Shown here one piece after another: positions 8,362-19,000 of a stretch of DNA of 64,000 nucleotides. Position 1 is the stretch's first letter; the number at the start of each line of letters is the position of its first letter. The notes under the pieces were generated by a model that searched no databases, was not told the DNA's origin, and saw nothing but the letters and a program-made list of their open reading frames with translations. The stretch is taken from positions 248,001-312,000 of the forward strand of contig NZ_JACHNY010000002.1 in the NCBI RefSeq assembly GCF_014199625.1, given 5' to 3'. This DNA is from Sphingomonas abaci. Lineage in GTDB: Bacteria; Pseudomonadota; Alphaproteobacteria; Sphingomonadales; Sphingomonadaceae. Made by a program: the position numbers and the translations under genes.

Positions 8362-8396
8362 AAAAGGGGCGACCCCGCATGGGAGTCGCCCCTTTT
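8362..8396. terminator. bidirectional rho-independent terminator after rplL
   Basis: A 12-bp stem (AAAAGGGGCGAC at 8362-8373 with its exact complement at 8385-8396) closes an 11-base loop and has A/T runs on both sides. It is 85 bases past the rplL stop and serves the leftward rplJL operon; it would also stop rightward transcription from mprF. Confidence 0.88.
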
Positions 8397-8480
8397 CTGC
8401 TGAACGCCGGTCGCCAAGCTTCGCCCCGCGACCGGTTTTCACCGAACGGCGGCGGGCCGGAGCCCGCGCGCCCTGTCGGA

Positions 8481-8858
8481 TTACTTCAGCTCGACGGTCG
8501 CGCCGGCTTCCTCGAGCTGCTTCTTCAGCTTCTCGGCCTCGTCCTTGGCGATGCCTTCCTTGACGGGCTTCGGAGCGCCCTCGACCAGCGCCTTGGCTTC
8601 GGTCAGGCCCAGGCCGGTGATCGCGCGGACTTCCTTGATGACGTTGATCTTCTTGCCACCGTCGCCGGTCAGGATCACGTCGAACTCGGTCTTCTCTTCG
8701 GCGGCCGGAGCAGCCGCGCCGGCGCCACCGGCGGCCGGAGCTGCAACCGCCGCAGCGGCCGAGACGCCCCACTTCTCTTCGAGCAGCTTCGAGAGCTCGG
8801 CGGCCTCGAGGACGGTCAGCTCGCTCAGCTGGTCAACCAGCGCGTTCAGGTCTGCCAT
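8481..8858 (-). CDS. rplL: 50S ribosomal protein L7/L12
   Basis: The 125-residue acidic protein of the ribosomal stalk recruits translation factors. An N-terminal dimerisation domain ([27 protein letters not shown]) is followed by an Ala-rich hinge and the conserved C-terminal domain ([43 protein letters not shown]). It lies 69 bases downstream of rplJ on the same strand and is followed by a strong terminator; no rpoB follows. Confidence 0.98.
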   Translation of the reverse strand: MADLNALVDQLSELTVLEAAELSKLLEEKWGVSAAAAVAAPAAGGAGAAAPAAEEKTEFDVILTGDGGKKINVIKEVRAITGLGLTEAKALVEGAPKPVKEGIAKDEAEKLKKQLEEAGATVELK

Positions 8859-8927
8859 GTGTAATCTCCATGTCGGGGCGATTTGGCCCCAGATGTCGTG
8901 AAATCAAAAACCAGGAATGCCCGAAAT

Positions 8928-9443
8928 TCAGGCCGCTTCCTTCTCCGCGTAGGCGGACAGCACGCGGGCGATCTGCGCCGCGGGAGCCTGGGTGATGGTC
9001 GCGAGCTTCGTCGCCGGAGCGACGATGAGGCCCACGATCTTCGCGCGCAGTTCATCCAGCGAGGGCAGGGTCGCCAGCGCCTGAACGCCAGCCACGTCGA
9101 GAGCGGTCGAACCCATCGCGCCGCCCACGATTTCGAACTTGTCGTTCGTCTTCGCGAAGTCGACGGCCACCTTGGCGGCCGCGACCGGGTCGGTCGAGGT
9201 GGCGAGGCCGACCGGGCCGGTCAGCATGTCGCCGATCGATCCATAGTCGGTCCCGTCGAGCGCGATCCTGGCAAGCTTGTTCTTCGAGACCTTATAGGCC
9301 GCGCCGGCTGCCCGCATCTTGTTGCGCAAGTCCGTCGACTGCGCGACGGTCATGCCGAGGTTGCGGGTGACGACCACCACGCCGACCTCGGAGAAGGTGC
9401 GGTTCAGTTCGGCGACGGCTGCGGCCTTTTGAGCACGATCCAT
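8928..9443 (-). CDS. rplJ: 50S ribosomal protein L10
   Basis: The 171-residue protein anchors L7/L12 dimers to 23S rRNA. It shows the L10 pattern: [56 protein letters not shown], and a C-terminal helix for L12 binding. The start is ATG 9443 with GGAG about 10 bases upstream; an in-frame ATG at 9461 would add six residues. The stalk genes normally form an autoregulated operon in which L10 binds its own leader RNA. Unusually, neither rplK-rplA nor rpoB is adjacent. Confidence 0.97.
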   Translation of the reverse strand: MDRAQKAAAVAELNRTFSEVGVVVVTRNLGMTVAQSTDLRNKMRAAGAAYKVSKNKLARIALDGTDYGSIGDMLTGPVGLATSTDPVAAAKVAVDFAKTNDKFEIVGGAMGSTALDVAGVQALATLPSLDELRAKIVGLIVAPATKLATITQAPAAQIARVLSAYAEKEAA

Positions 9444-9787
9444 GCCATTCTCCACGTTCATGGACAGGCCCCGCGAAGGGCATGTCCGGTTACAGCCGGC
9501 AGGGCGATGGCCCGGCCGGTTTGTCCATCGATGGGGAATGGGTGCAGACCGGACGCGCCCCAGGGGCGATGCCGGTAAAATCCGTTTCCCCGTCTCGGCA
9601 GGATATTAAGATCGGCCGGATCGCCGATCGCCTGCTGTCTAGGACGAGTGTCTGCCAGGCGGGCCCGGCGGACGCGGGGCTCCCTTAGCGGATCGCGCGG
9701 CCAAGTCAACCATGTCCGCATAGGGCTTGATCGACGTTGACCGCGCCGCGCGGCGCGGTATGCGGTGCGGGCAAACGGAGGGATGCG
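9444..9787. promoter_or_regulatory. rplJ leader and divergent promoter region
   Basis: This 344-base non-coding stretch separates divergent rplJ and scoA. On the minus strand, TTGACT (9704-9709) and TAAGGG (9682-9687), 16 bases apart, form a candidate promoter that would give a leader of about 230 bases before rplJ. Such a leader is where L10 autoregulatory RNA is expected, but I have not derived its fold. A GGAGG ribosome-binding site for scoA lies just before 9788. Confidence 0.45.
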
Positions 9788-10513
9788 ATGCGGAAGCTGT
9801 ATGCGGATGCGGGCGCGGCGCTGGACGGGCTGCTGTTCGACGGGATGACGATCTGCGCGGGCGGGTTCGGCCTGTGCGGCATTCCGGAGCGGTTGATCGA
9901 CGCGATCCAGGCCTCGGGTGTCACGGGGCTGACCATCGCCAGCAACAATGCCGGCATCGACAATGAGGGGCTGGGCAAGCTGCTCCGTTCGCGCCAGGTC
10001 GCTAAGATGATCTCCTCCTATGTCGGCGAGAACAAGGAGTTCGAGCGGCAGTATCTGGCGGGCGAGCTCGCGGTGGAGTTCTGCCCGCAGGGGACGCTGG
10101 CGGAACGCTGCCGCGCCGGGGGCGCGGGCATCCCGGGCTTCTATACGAAGACCGGCGTCGGCACCCAGGTGGCCGAGGGCAAGGAGGTCAAGCTCTTCGA
10201 CGGCGAGGAATATATCCTGGAGCGCGGCATCCGTGCCGACCTGTCGATCATCAAGGGGTGGAAAGCCGACGAGAGCGGCAACCTGATCTTCCGCAAGACC
10301 GCGCGCAACTTCAACCAGCCGATGGCGACCGCCGGCAAGGTCTGTGTCGCCGAAGTGGAGGAGGTGGTGCCGGTCGGCAGCCTGGACCCCGACCATATCC
10401 ACTTGCCCGGCATATATGTGAAGCGGATGATCGTCGGAGCGCCCTACGACAAGAAGATCGAGTTCCGCATGACCCGACCCCGGCAGACTCCGGGCGAGAC
10501 GGCGGAGGCATGA
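9788..10513 (+). CDS. scoA: 3-oxoacid CoA-transferase subunit A
   Basis: This 241-residue alpha subunit moves CoA from succinyl-CoA (or a related donor) to acetoacetate or another 3-oxoacid. Family features are the glycine-rich GMTICAGGFGLCGIPERLI near the N-terminus, ASNNAGIDNEGLGKLL, and GIPGFYTKTGVGTQVAEGKE. The start is ATG 9788 behind GGAGG. Its TGA overlaps the start of the HAD lipoprotein gene as ATGA, which separates it from the beta subunit gene at 11432. Atypically the two subunit genes are not adjacent. Substrate preference (succinyl-CoA:acetoacetate versus oxoadipate) is not certain. Confidence 0.92.
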   Translation: MRKLYADAGAALDGLLFDGMTICAGGFGLCGIPERLIDAIQASGVTGLTIASNNAGIDNEGLGKLLRSRQVAKMISSYVGENKEFERQYLAGELAVEFCPQGTLAERCRAGGAGIPGFYTKTGVGTQVAEGKEVKLFDGEEYILERGIRADLSIIKGWKADESGNLIFRKTARNFNQPMATAGKVCVAEVEEVVPVGSLDPDHIHLPGIYVKRMIVGAPYDKKIEFRMTRPRQTPGETAEA

Positions 10514-11397
10514 TCCGCATTCGGCTGCTGCTCGCGGCAACGGCGCTGCCGGCCCTGTCCGGCTGCGTCGTCGCGCCGGTCAGCGTCTCCTCGCCGACGT
10601 CCACCCCGCGGGCGTTGACCGCGCCCGCTACGGTCGATGGCGTGCCGGCGGGCATGCAATATCTCTACGGCTCGGGGGAGTCGGCGGCGATCAGCCTGCA
10701 GATGTGGCGCGGGCTGACCGACTATGTCGCGCGGCAGGTCCGCGCCCGGCCGCGCGATTCGGTCGTGCTGGCGCCGGGCGCCACGCTGGCCGTGCCGCGC
10801 TATCAGGCCTGCGGGGCCAAGCCCTTTGCCGCCGTGTTCGATGTGGACGAGACGGTCGTGCTCAACCTGGGGTTCGAGCGCGATGCGGTTGGCGGACGCC
10901 CCTATGAGGAGGCGCGGTGGAAGGCGTACGAGCGGACCGGCGGCACCACCGCACGCGCCGTACCAGGTGCGGTCGCCGGGGTGCGTGCGTTGCGGGCAAT
11001 GGGGGTCGCGGTGATCTTCAACACGAACCGTTCGACCGACAACGCCGCCGCAACCCAGGCGATGATCGAGCGGCTGGGGCTCGGGCCGGCGGTGCCGGGC
11101 GACACGCTCTATTTGGCCGATGCGGCCACGGGCTCACGCAAGGACAGCCGCCGCGCCGCTATCGCCGCGCGCTATTGCGTGGTGGCGATGGGCGGCGACC
11201 AGCTTGGCGACTTCAGCGACCTGTTCAATCGGGGCCAGACCCCGGCCGAGCGTCGCGCCGCGACCGAGGCACCGGCGATCGCCGCACGCTGGGGCGCCGG
11301 TTGGTTCGTGCTGCCCAATCCCGTCTATGGCTCGGCGCTGAAGGGCCGGCTGGACGAGGTGTTCCCGGCGGACTCGGCCTGGACGCCGGAGCCGTGA
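10510..11397 (+). CDS. HAD-superfamily acid phosphatase, lipoprotein
   Basis: The 295-residue protein has a lipoprotein signal (LPALSGC, lipidated Cys near residue 19), so it should be membrane-attached in the periplasm. HAD motif I is FDVDETVV with both catalytic aspartates, motif II is the FNTNRST region, and the acidic [12 protein letters not shown] supplies later metal ligands. This matches the subfamily IIIB acid phosphatases (plant-type acid phosphatase / lipoprotein e(P4)), which release phosphate from nucleotides and other phosphomonoesters. Its ATG overlaps the scoA stop, and it is followed after 34 bases by scoB, so a periplasmic phosphatase is embedded between two subunits of a cytoplasmic enzyme. 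Confidence 0.87.
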   Translation: MIRIRLLLAATALPALSGCVVAPVSVSSPTSTPRALTAPATVDGVPAGMQYLYGSGESAAISLQMWRGLTDYVARQVRARPRDSVVLAPGATLAVPRYQACGAKPFAAVFDVDETVVLNLGFERDAVGGRPYEEARWKAYERTGGTTARAVPGAVAGVRALRAMGVAVIFNTNRSTDNAAATQAMIERLGLGPAVPGDTLYLADAATGSRKDSRRAAIAARYCVVAMGGDQLGDFSDLFNRGQTPAERRAATEAPAIAARWGAGWFVLPNPVYGSALKGRLDEVFPADSAWTPEP

Positions 11398-11431
11398 AGC
11401 GATCGATCCGAAACATGCGGAAGGAAATGTG

Positions 11432-12076
11432 ATGGCGACCAAGGGGTGGGACCGCAATCAGATGGCGGTGCGGGCCGCGCAGGAGCTGAAGGACGGCTTT
11501 TATGTCAATCTCGGGATCGGCATCCCGACCTTGGTCGCGAACAACATCCCGGCGGGCATGACGGTGACGCTGCAGTCGGAGAACGGGATGCTCGGCATCG
11601 GGCCGTTTCCCTATGAGGACGAGGTCGATCCCGACCTGATCAACGCCGGCAAGCAGACGATCAGCGAGCTGCCGCAATCCGCCTATTTCAGCAGCGCCGA
11701 CAGTTTCGCGATGATCCGGGGCGGGCATATCGACTTGACCGTGCTGGGCGCGATGGAGGTCAGCGAAGGCGGCGACATCGCCAACTGGATGATCCCCGGC
11801 AAGATGATCAAGGGCATGGGCGGCGCGATGGACCTGGTCGCTGGCGTCAAGAAGATCATCGTGGTGATGGAGCATGTCGCCAAGAACGGCGATCCCAAGT
11901 TCATCCCGAGCTGCACCCTGCCGCTGACCGGCCGCAACGTCGTCGACATGATCGTCACCGACCTGGCGGTGTTCCAGCGGCCCGACCATCAGTCGCGCTT
12001 CCGCCTGATCGAGTGCGCCCCCGGCGTCACGGCCGAGGAGGTGCGCGCCAAGACGACGGCCGCGTACGACGCATGA
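11432..12076 (+). CDS. scoB: 3-oxoacid CoA-transferase subunit B
   Basis: This 214-residue beta subunit carries the catalytic glutamate in [12 protein letters not shown], which forms the glutamyl-CoA intermediate. Other family blocks are [41 protein letters not shown] and the GGAMDLVAG loop. The start is ATG 11432, with AAGGAAA upstream; a GTG sits immediately before it. The stop overlaps the following GST gene in ATGA. It pairs with scoA about 0.9 kb upstream. Confidence 0.93.
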   Translation: MATKGWDRNQMAVRAAQELKDGFYVNLGIGIPTLVANNIPAGMTVTLQSENGMLGIGPFPYEDEVDPDLINAGKQTISELPQSAYFSSADSFAMIRGGHIDLTVLGAMEVSEGGDIANWMIPGKMIKGMGGAMDLVAGVKKIIVVMEHVAKNGDPKFIPSCTLPLTGRNVVDMIVTDLAVFQRPDHQSRFRLIECAPGVTAEEVRAKTTAAYDA

Positions 12077-12771
12077 GCTACACGCTGGTCACCGCCAATC
12101 GCAACTATTCCAGCTGGTCGCTCAGGCCCTGGCTGTTGATGCGCGCGCTCGATATTCCGTTCGAGGATCGGGTGGAGCCGTTCGCGGCGGTGTCCAATCA
12201 CGACGCCTTTCGCGCCTTCTCGCCGACCGGGCAGGTGCCGGTGCTGATCGATGGCGAGCGGACGATCTGGGATTCGCTCGGCATCACTCTGTATCTCGCC
12301 GAGCGGCATTCGGGCGTGTGGCCGGCGGACGCGGCAGCGAGAGCTTGGGCGATGAGCGCCGTGGCCGAGATGCATGGCGGCTTCGTGGCCGTTCGCGCCG
12401 AGCGTACGATGAACATCGGTGTCCGCGTCGCCCCGGTCGCCGCCTCGCCCGCGCTGTCGCGGGACGAGGCCCGGCTCGGCGAGCTCTGGGCCGAGGGCCT
12501 GACCCGGTTCGGCGGTCCCTGGCTGGCGGGGCCGGAATTCAGCGCGGCGGACGCCTTTTATGCGCCGGTGGCTTACCGAGTGCGGACCTATGGCATGGCG
12601 CTGGAGGCCGTCGCGGCGGCATGGGTCGAGCAGGTTCTGGCGCATCCCGCAGCGCGCGCATGGGAGAAGATGGCGCTGGCCGAGACCTGGCGCGAGCCGG
12701 GCCATGAAGCGGAGCTTCGCGACTGCGGCACGATCCTGGCCGATTACCGCGCGACCATCGAAGTCGCGTAA
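12073..12771 (+). CDS. glutathione S-transferase family protein
   Basis: The 232-residue protein has an N-terminal thioredoxin-like domain ([22 protein letters not shown], with candidate catalytic serines near residues 12-15; [12 protein letters not shown] with the cis-proline; [12 protein letters not shown]) and an all-helical C-terminal domain ([17 protein letters not shown]). It resembles the beta/zeta-like bacterial GSTs that conjugate or isomerise with glutathione; the substrate is unknown. The ATG overlaps the scoB stop, so it closes the scoA-HAD-scoB-GST transcription unit. Confidence 0.87.
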   Translation: MSYTLVTANRNYSSWSLRPWLLMRALDIPFEDRVEPFAAVSNHDAFRAFSPTGQVPVLIDGERTIWDSLGITLYLAERHSGVWPADAAARAWAMSAVAEMHGGFVAVRAERTMNIGVRVAPVAASPALSRDEARLGELWAEGLTRFGGPWLAGPEFSAADAFYAPVAYRVRTYGMALEAVAAAWVEQVLAHPAARAWEKMALAETWREPGHEAELRDCGTILADYRATIEVA

Positions 12772-12825
12772 TTTATCGCCTGCCGCTGGCGCTTTCGTCG
12801 CAACATCAGTAAAGGCCGCGCCATC

Positions 12826-14262
12826 ATGGCCAGTCGTCCACTCACCCTGTACGAGAAGATCTGGGCCGCCCATGTCGTGGAGCGCCGCGACGATGGGACA
12901 TGCCTGATCTATATCGATCGTCACCTCGTCCACGAAGTCACCAGCCCGCAGGCGTTCGAGGGGCTTCGCGCCGCCGGCCGACGGGTGCGCCGGCCCGAGC
13001 TGACGCTGGCGGTGCCGGACCACAACCTGCCAACGACGCCGCGCGTCGATGCCACCGGCCGGCTGCTGCCGATCGCCGATCCGGAAAGCGCGCAGCAGCT
13101 CGACGCGCTGCGGCGCAACACCGCCGAGTTCGGCATCGACTATATCGACGCCACCGCCGCCGAACAGGGCATCGTCCACGTGGTTGGGCCCGAGCTCGGC
13201 TTCACCCTGCCGGGCACGACCCTGGTGTGCGGCGACAGCCATACCTCGGCGCATGGCGCGCTTGGCGCGCTGGCGTTCGGCATCGGCACGTCCGAGGTGG
13301 AGCATGTGCTCGCCACCCAGACGCTCCTGCTCCAGCCGTCCAGGACGATGGAGATCCGTGTCGACGGCACGCTGGGCTACGGCGTCAGTCCCAAGGACGT
13401 GATCCTGGCGATCATCGGCCGGATCGGCGCGGCGGGTGGCACCGGCTATGTCGTGGAATATACGGGCGAGGTGCTGCGCGCCATGTCGATCGAGGGGCGA
13501 CTGACCGTCGCCAACATGTCGATCGAGGGCGGTGCGCGGGCCGGGCTGGTCGCGCCCGACCAGACCACGATCGATTATGTCCGCGGCCGGCCGATGGCGC
13601 CGACCGGTGAGGCCTGGGCGAAGGCGGAGGCGTGGTGGCGGACTCTGCCGAGCGATCCGGGCGCGGTCTACGACCGTAGCGTGCTCCTTCATGCCAGCGA
13701 CATCGCGCCTTCGCTGACCTGGGGCACCAGTCCCGAGGATGTTGTGCCGATCACCGGTCATGTGCCCGATCCCGACAGCTTCGCCGATCCCGCCAAGCGG
13801 GCGGCGGCGCGCAAGTCGCTCGACTATATGGGCCTGACTCCCGGCACCGCGATGCAGGACGTGGGCGTCCAGCATGTCTTCATCGGATCCTGCACCAACA
13901 GCCGGATCGAGGATCTGCGCGCCGCCGCCGCCGTCGCCAATGGCCGCAAGGTCGCGGATGGCGTGCGCGCGATGGTGGTGCCCGGATCGGGACTGGTGAA
14001 GCGCCAGGCCGAGGCCGAGGGCCTTGACCGCGTTTTCACCGGTGCGGGTTTCGAATGGCGCGAACCGGGCTGTTCGATGTGTCTGGCGATGAATCCGGAT
14101 AAAGTCCCGCCCGGCGAGCGTTGCGCCTCGACGAGCAATCGGAATTTCGTTGGTCGTCAAGGACCTGGCGCGCGAACTCACCTCGTTTCGCCCGCCATGG
14201 CGGCGGCGGCGGCGGTAACCGGACGGCTCGCCGACGTACGTGAATTGATGGGAGACAGGTGA
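12826..14262 (+). CDS. leuC: 3-isopropylmalate dehydratase large subunit
   Basis: The 478-residue aconitase-family subunit, with LeuD, interconverts 2- and 3-isopropylmalate in leucine synthesis. Conserved blocks include [42 protein letters not shown], and the iron-sulfur cysteines in [17 protein letters not shown] and [11 protein letters not shown]. Length is standard. An AAAGG sequence precedes the ATG. The stop TGA shares a base with the start of a 37-codon peptide gene, which stands between leuC and leuD. Confidence 0.97.
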   Translation: MASRPLTLYEKIWAAHVVERRDDGTCLIYIDRHLVHEVTSPQAFEGLRAAGRRVRRPELTLAVPDHNLPTTPRVDATGRLLPIADPESAQQLDALRRNTAEFGIDYIDATAAEQGIVHVVGPELGFTLPGTTLVCGDSHTSAHGALGALAFGIGTSEVEHVLATQTLLLQPSRTMEIRVDGTLGYGVSPKDVILAIIGRIGAAGGTGYVVEYTGEVLRAMSIEGRLTVANMSIEGGARAGLVAPDQTTIDYVRGRPMAPTGEAWAKAEAWWRTLPSDPGAVYDRSVLLHASDIAPSLTWGTSPEDVVPITGHVPDPDSFADPAKRAAARKSLDYMGLTPGTAMQDVGVQHVFIGSCTNSRIEDLRAAAAVANGRKVADGVRAMVVPGSGLVKRQAEAEGLDRVFTGAGFEWREPGCSMCLAMNPDKVPPGERCASTSNRNFVGRQGPGARTHLVSPAMAAAAAVTGRLADVRELMGDR

Positions 14263-14375
14263 TGAAAAGGGTATTGATCCTGCTGGTCGCAGGTGCGCTG
14301 GTGAGTGGTATCGCCGCCTACAGCGCCAGTGTCGCTCGCCCCGCCGCGCAGCAGGGGACGCCGTCCGGGCGCTGA
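14262..14375 (+). CDS. 37-residue secreted or membrane peptide between leuC and leuD
   Basis: A short frame starts at ATG 14262, which shares one base with the leuC stop, and ends at TGA 14373-14375. The peptide has a KR start, a hydrophobic stretch of about 17 residues ([17 protein letters not shown]) and a short polar tail ending in QQGTPSGR, so it looks like a signal peptide or single membrane helix. The leuC stop region supplies GGAGACAGG just upstream as a ribosome-binding site. No function can be assigned. It may be a real small protein or a device that couples leuC to leuD translation. Confidence 0.6.
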   Translation: MKRVLILLVAGALVSGIAAYSASVARPAAQQGTPSGR

Positions 14376-14421
14376 GTGGCCCGGTCCGTCCCGCACCCGA
14401 CCAACAAGGAATGCCTGTTTC

Positions 14422-15051
14422 GTGAACCCCGTGACCATCGTCAGCGGCACCGCCTATCCCTGGGGCGCCAAGAACATCGACACCGACGTCATCATCCCGG
14501 CGCATTGGTTGAAGACGATCAGCCGCACCGGATTGGGACGCGGCGCGTTCGAGACGGTACGCGCGGCGCCGGGCAACATCTTCGACGATCCGCGCTATGC
14601 CGGCGCGCCGATCCTGATCGCGGGCGACAATTTCGGCTGTGGGTCCAGCCGCGAACATGCCGCCTGGGCACTGGTCGACATGGGCGTGCGGGCCGTCATC
14701 GCGCCGTCCTTTTCCGACATTTTCTCTGGTAACGCGTTCAAGAACGGCATCATCCCGGTGGTGCTGCCGCAGGAGGCGATCGACCGGCTGGTGGACGCGG
14801 CGGCGGATGCGCCGGTCACCGTCGACCTGGAGACGATGACCGTCACCACCGGCTATCAGGACCGCTTTCCCTTCACCCTCGATCCGTTCCGCAGGCGGTG
14901 TCTGATGGAGGGGCTGGACGAGATCGGCTTGACCTTGGCGCAGGATACCGCGATTTCGAAATTCGAGGGCGAGCTTGCCGAGCATCGCCCCTGGATCGAG
15001 GAGAGACGCGGCTATGAAGGCATTGCTGTCCAAAGCGCCGGGCGGACCTGA
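14422..15051 (+). CDS. leuD: 3-isopropylmalate dehydratase small subunit
   Basis: The 209-residue swivel-domain subunit works with LeuC. Diagnostic blocks are [51 protein letters not shown] and [24 protein letters not shown]. The start is GTG 14422, with AAGGA about 12 bases upstream; GTG 14431 is an alternative. The end overlaps the start of the quinone oxidoreductase gene by 38 bases, so the two are in one transcript. Confidence 0.95.
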   Translation: MNPVTIVSGTAYPWGAKNIDTDVIIPAHWLKTISRTGLGRGAFETVRAAPGNIFDDPRYAGAPILIAGDNFGCGSSREHAAWALVDMGVRAVIAPSFSDIFSGNAFKNGIIPVVLPQEAIDRLVDAAADAPVTVDLETMTVTTGYQDRFPFTLDPFRRRCLMEGLDEIGLTLAQDTAISKFEGELAEHRPWIEERRGYEGIAVQSAGRT

Positions 15052-16015
15052 AACTCTGGAATTGACGGAGGCGGCCGATCCGGTCCCCGGAACGGGACAG
15101 GTGGTGGTGCGGGTCCGGGCCTGTGCGATCAACTATCCCGACGTGCTGATCATCGAGGATCGCTACCAGTTCAAGCCGCCGCGCCCCTTCGCACCGGGCG
15201 GCGAGATCGCCGGGATCGTGGAAAGCGTCGGCGCAGGCGTGACCGCTGTCCGGCCCGGCGACCGGGTGATCGCGATGGTCGGCCATAATGGCCTGGCCGA
15301 GCGGGTGGCGGTGGATGCGGCGCGGCTCTACCCACTGCCCGACGGGCGCAGCTTCGCCGAGGGCGCGGCGCTGCTCCTAACCTATGCCACCACCATCCAT
15401 GCGCTGCTCGACCGGGGACGGCTCGCCGCCGGGCAGCGGCTGCTGGTGCTGGGCGCGGCGGGCGGCGTCGGGCTGGCAGCGATCGAATTGGGCAAGGCAT
15501 TCGGCGCGACGGTGGTCGCGGCCGTCTCGTCCGAGGCGAAGGCGGCCGCCGCGCGGGACGCCGGGGCCGACGAGACGATCGTCTATGATCGTGCGCCGTT
15601 CGACAAGGATCAGTCCAAGGCGCTGGCGGAACGCTTCAAGGCGGCCGGCGGCAAGACCGGGTTCGACGTGATCTACGATCCGGTCGGCGGTGACTATGCC
15701 GAGCCGGCGCTGCGCGCGATCGGCTGGGAAGGGCGCTATCTGGTGGTCGGCTTTCCGGCCGGCATACCCAAGCTGCGGCTCAACCTGACGCTGCTGAAGA
15801 GCTGCGACGTATGCGGCGTCTTCTGGGGGGCGTTCGCCGCGCGCGATCCGAAAGGGAACGCGGCGCACGTCGATCATCTCTTCCGCCTGTGGGAGGAAGG
15901 GCGGATCGCACCGCGCGTCACCGAGACCTATCCCCTGGCACGCGGCGGCGAGGCGATCGCCAAGGTGTCCGCGCGCGCCGCGATCGGCAAGCTGGTGGTC
16001 GAGATCGACAGCTGA
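15014..16015 (+). CDS. NADPH:quinone oxidoreductase-like MDR enzyme
   Basis: The 333-residue medium-chain dehydrogenase/reductase has an N-terminal GroES-like domain ([33 protein letters not shown]) and a Rossmann domain with [30 protein letters not shown]. The catalytic-zinc ligands of alcohol dehydrogenases are absent, as in the zinc-independent quinone oxidoreductase branch. It probably reduces quinones or enals with NADPH. The start is ATG 15014 behind GAGGAGA, inside the end of leuD. Substrate unknown. Confidence 0.88.
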   Translation: MKALLSKAPGGPETLELTEAADPVPGTGQVVVRVRACAINYPDVLIIEDRYQFKPPRPFAPGGEIAGIVESVGAGVTAVRPGDRVIAMVGHNGLAERVAVDAARLYPLPDGRSFAEGAALLLTYATTIHALLDRGRLAAGQRLLVLGAAGGVGLAAIELGKAFGATVVAAVSSEAKAAAARDAGADETIVYDRAPFDKDQSKALAERFKAAGGKTGFDVIYDPVGGDYAEPALRAIGWEGRYLVVGFPAGIPKLRLNLTLLKSCDVCGVFWGAFAARDPKGNAAHVDHLFRLWEEGRIAPRVTETYPLARGGEAIAKVSARAAIGKLVVEIDS

Positions 16016-16023
16016 CGGGACGA

Positions 16024-16049
16024 GGCGGCGCGACGATCAGCGCGCCGCC
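16024..16049. terminator. hairpin between convergent oxidoreductase and mfd
   Basis: Arms GGCGGCGCG (16024-16032) and CGCGCCGCC (16041-16049) pair perfectly around an 8-base loop. The right arm lies in the last codons of mfd. There is no strong T-run, so termination is a moderate inference. Confidence 0.45.
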
Positions 16050-19000
16050 TTGGCCAGACCCTTGGACAATTGCAGCGCCCCGTGCAGACGCGACTTGGCG
16101 TCCGGCCAGGCGCGGTTGAGCACCAGCTTGCCGTCCGGGCGGAGCTTCGCCACCTCCTTCAATCGCTCGACATAGGCGAGCAGCCCCTCGACATTGGGTG
16201 GCCGGTCGTCGTGGAAGCTGACCAGCACGCCGCGCACCCCGACATCCATCTTGGCGATGCACGCCTTGCGCGCGTTGAGCTTGATCTCGATGACGCGGAT
16301 CAGATTGTCGGTCGGGTCGGGCAAGGGGCCGAACCGGTCGATCATCTCGGCGGCGAAGGCTTCGATCTCCTCGCGCTTCTCCAACTCGTTCAGGCGGCGG
16401 TACAGCCCCATGCGCAGGTCGAGGTCCGGGACATAATCCTCGGGGATCAGGATCGGCGCATCGACCGTGATCTGCGGCGAGAAGTCGCGCGGCCGCTCGA
16501 ACGCGCCACCGGACTTCGCCTCCAGGATCGCCTCCTCCAGCATCGACTGGTAGAGTTCGTAGCCGACCTCCTTGATATGGCCCGACTGTTCGTCGCCGAG
16601 CAGGTTGCCGGCGCCGCGAATGTCGAGATCGTGGCTGGCGAGCTGGAAACCGGCGCCGAGCGAGTCGAGATCGGACAACACCTTCATCCGCTTCTCCGCC
16701 GCATCGGTCATCTGCCGCTCGGGTGGGGTCACCAGATAGGCATAGGCGCGCGTCTTCGACCGGCCGACCCGCCCGCGCAGCTGGTAAAGCTGGGCCAGGC
16801 CGAACCGGTCGGCGCGATTGACGATCATCGTGTTCGCCGAGGGGATGTCGATGCCGCTCTCGATGATGGTGGTCGATACCAGCACCTCGAACTTGCGGTC
16901 GTAGAAGGCGGACATGCGCTCCTCGACCTCGGTCGCCGACATCTGGCCGTGCGCGACGACATAGCGGATCTCGGGCACCTGCTCGCGCAGATAATCTTCG
17001 ATATCGGGCAGGTCAGCGACGCGCGGCGTGACGATGAAGCTCTGGCCGCCGCGATAATGTTCGCGCAGCAGCGCCTCGCGCAGCACCACCGGATCCCAAG
17101 GCATGACATAGGTGCGCACCGCGAGCCGGTCGACCGGCGGGGTCTGGATCACCGACAGCTCGCGCAGGCCCGACATCGCCATCTGAAGCGTGCGCGGGAT
17201 CGGCGTCGCGGTCAGCGTCAGCATATGGACATCGGCCTTGAGGGCCTTGAGCCGCTCCTTGTGCGTGACGCCGAACCGCTGCTCCTCGTCGACGATGACC
17301 AGGCCCAGCCGCTTGAAACCGATGCCCCTGGCGAGCAGCGCATGGGTGCCGACGACGATGTCGAGATCGCCCGAGGCCACGCCCTCCTTCACCGCCTTGG
17401 CCTCGGCAGTGCCGACCAGGCGCGACAATCGGCCGATCTTGATCGGGAAGCCCTCGAACCGCTGGACGAAGTTGTTGTAATGCTGGCGGGCGAGCAGGGT
17501 CGTCGGGCAGACCACCGCGACCTGCAAGCCCGACATGGCGGCGACGAAGGCGGCGCGCAGCGCCACCTCGGTCTTGCCGAAGCCGACATCGCCGACGATC
17601 AGCCGGTCCATCGGCCGGCCCGCGCCGAGATCGTTCAGCACGTCGTCGATCGCGCGGTCCTGGTCGTCCGTCTCATCATAGGGGAAACGGTCGACGAAGC
17701 TCGGATAACCGGCGCTGTCCGGCTCCGCCACCTCGCCCGCGCGGAGCGCCCGCTCGGCCGCCGTGGCGATCAGCTCGCCGGCGATCTCGCGGATACGCTC
17801 CTTCATCTTCGACTTGCGGCGCTGCCACGCCTCGCCGCCCAGCCGGTCGAGCGCCGCGCCATCCTCGCCCGAGCCGTAGCGGGTCAGGACCTCGAGATTC
17901 TCGACCGGCACGTAAAGCTTGTCGCCGCCGGCATATTCCAGCGCGACGCAGTCGTGCGGGCTCTTGCCGACCGGGATCGATGTCAGTCCCTCATACCGGC
18001 CGATGCCATGGTCGGAATGGACGACCAGATCGCCCGGCGACAGCGTGGCGAGTTCCGCCAGGAAGGCGTCCGCCGACTTCTTGCGCTTCTGCCGGCGGAC
18101 CAGCCGGTCGCCCAGCATGTCCTGCTCGGTCAGCACCGCGACGCCCGGCGCGGTGAAGCCATGGTCAAGCGGCAGCACGACCAGAGCCACGCCAAAGCTC
18201 TTGGCGAGATCGGCAACGCCCAGCGCGTCTTGCCACGTCTCGGCGACCTTGCCGCCCTTCAGGCCATGGTCCTTGAGCAGGTTGCCCAGCCGCTCGCGCG
18301 CGCCGTTCGAATAGCTGGCCAGGATCGGCTTGCGGCCCTGCTTGCGCAGCGTCTGGACGTGTTCGACCACGGCTTCGTAGACATTGGCCTGGTTGGCGCG
18401 CTCCGGTGCGAAGTCGCGCGGGCCGTCCACCTCGAAATCGATCACGGACGGCGAAGGCGGCTCGTGGAACGGCGTGGCGACATGCGCGGTGGCGGCGTCC
18501 AGCGCGCGCCGCCATTCCTCGGCGTCGACGTAGAGCGCCTTGGCGGGCAGGGGGCGATAGCTGCCGGGTTGCGCCGCCTCGGCGCGCTTGCGGTTCTCGT
18601 AATAGTCGGCGATCGCCTCGAACCGCTGCTCGCCGGCGGCCCCGCTCGCCTGGTCGCGGATCAGCACCGTGTCGCCGGACAGATGGTCGAACAGCGTCGC
18701 CAGCTTCTCCTCGAACAGCGGCAGCCAATGCTCCATGCCCGCCATGCGCCGCCCGTCGGATACCGCCTGGTAGAGCGGGTCGCCGGTCGCGGTCGCGCCG
18801 AAGGTGTCGCGATAGCGGGTACGGAAGCGCTTGACGGAATCGGCGTCGAGCAGCGCCTCCGAGGCGGGCAGCAGGGTGAAGCCGTCGATCCGGCCCGTCG
18901 TGCGCTGGTCGGCGGGGTCGAAGGTGCGGACCGACTCGATCTCGTCGCCGAAAAAGTCGAGGCGCAGCGCCTGTTCCTCGCCGCTCGGGAACAGGTCGAC

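Noticed and set aside
9444..9461. An upstream ATG at 9461 for rplJ
   Set aside because: The six added residues (MNVENG) are not expected in L10, and GGAG is placed for the ATG at 9443.
11989..15132. A 1047-codon minus-strand frame across leuC-leuD
   Set aside because: It is the shadow of leuC and leuD and has no family-like motifs.
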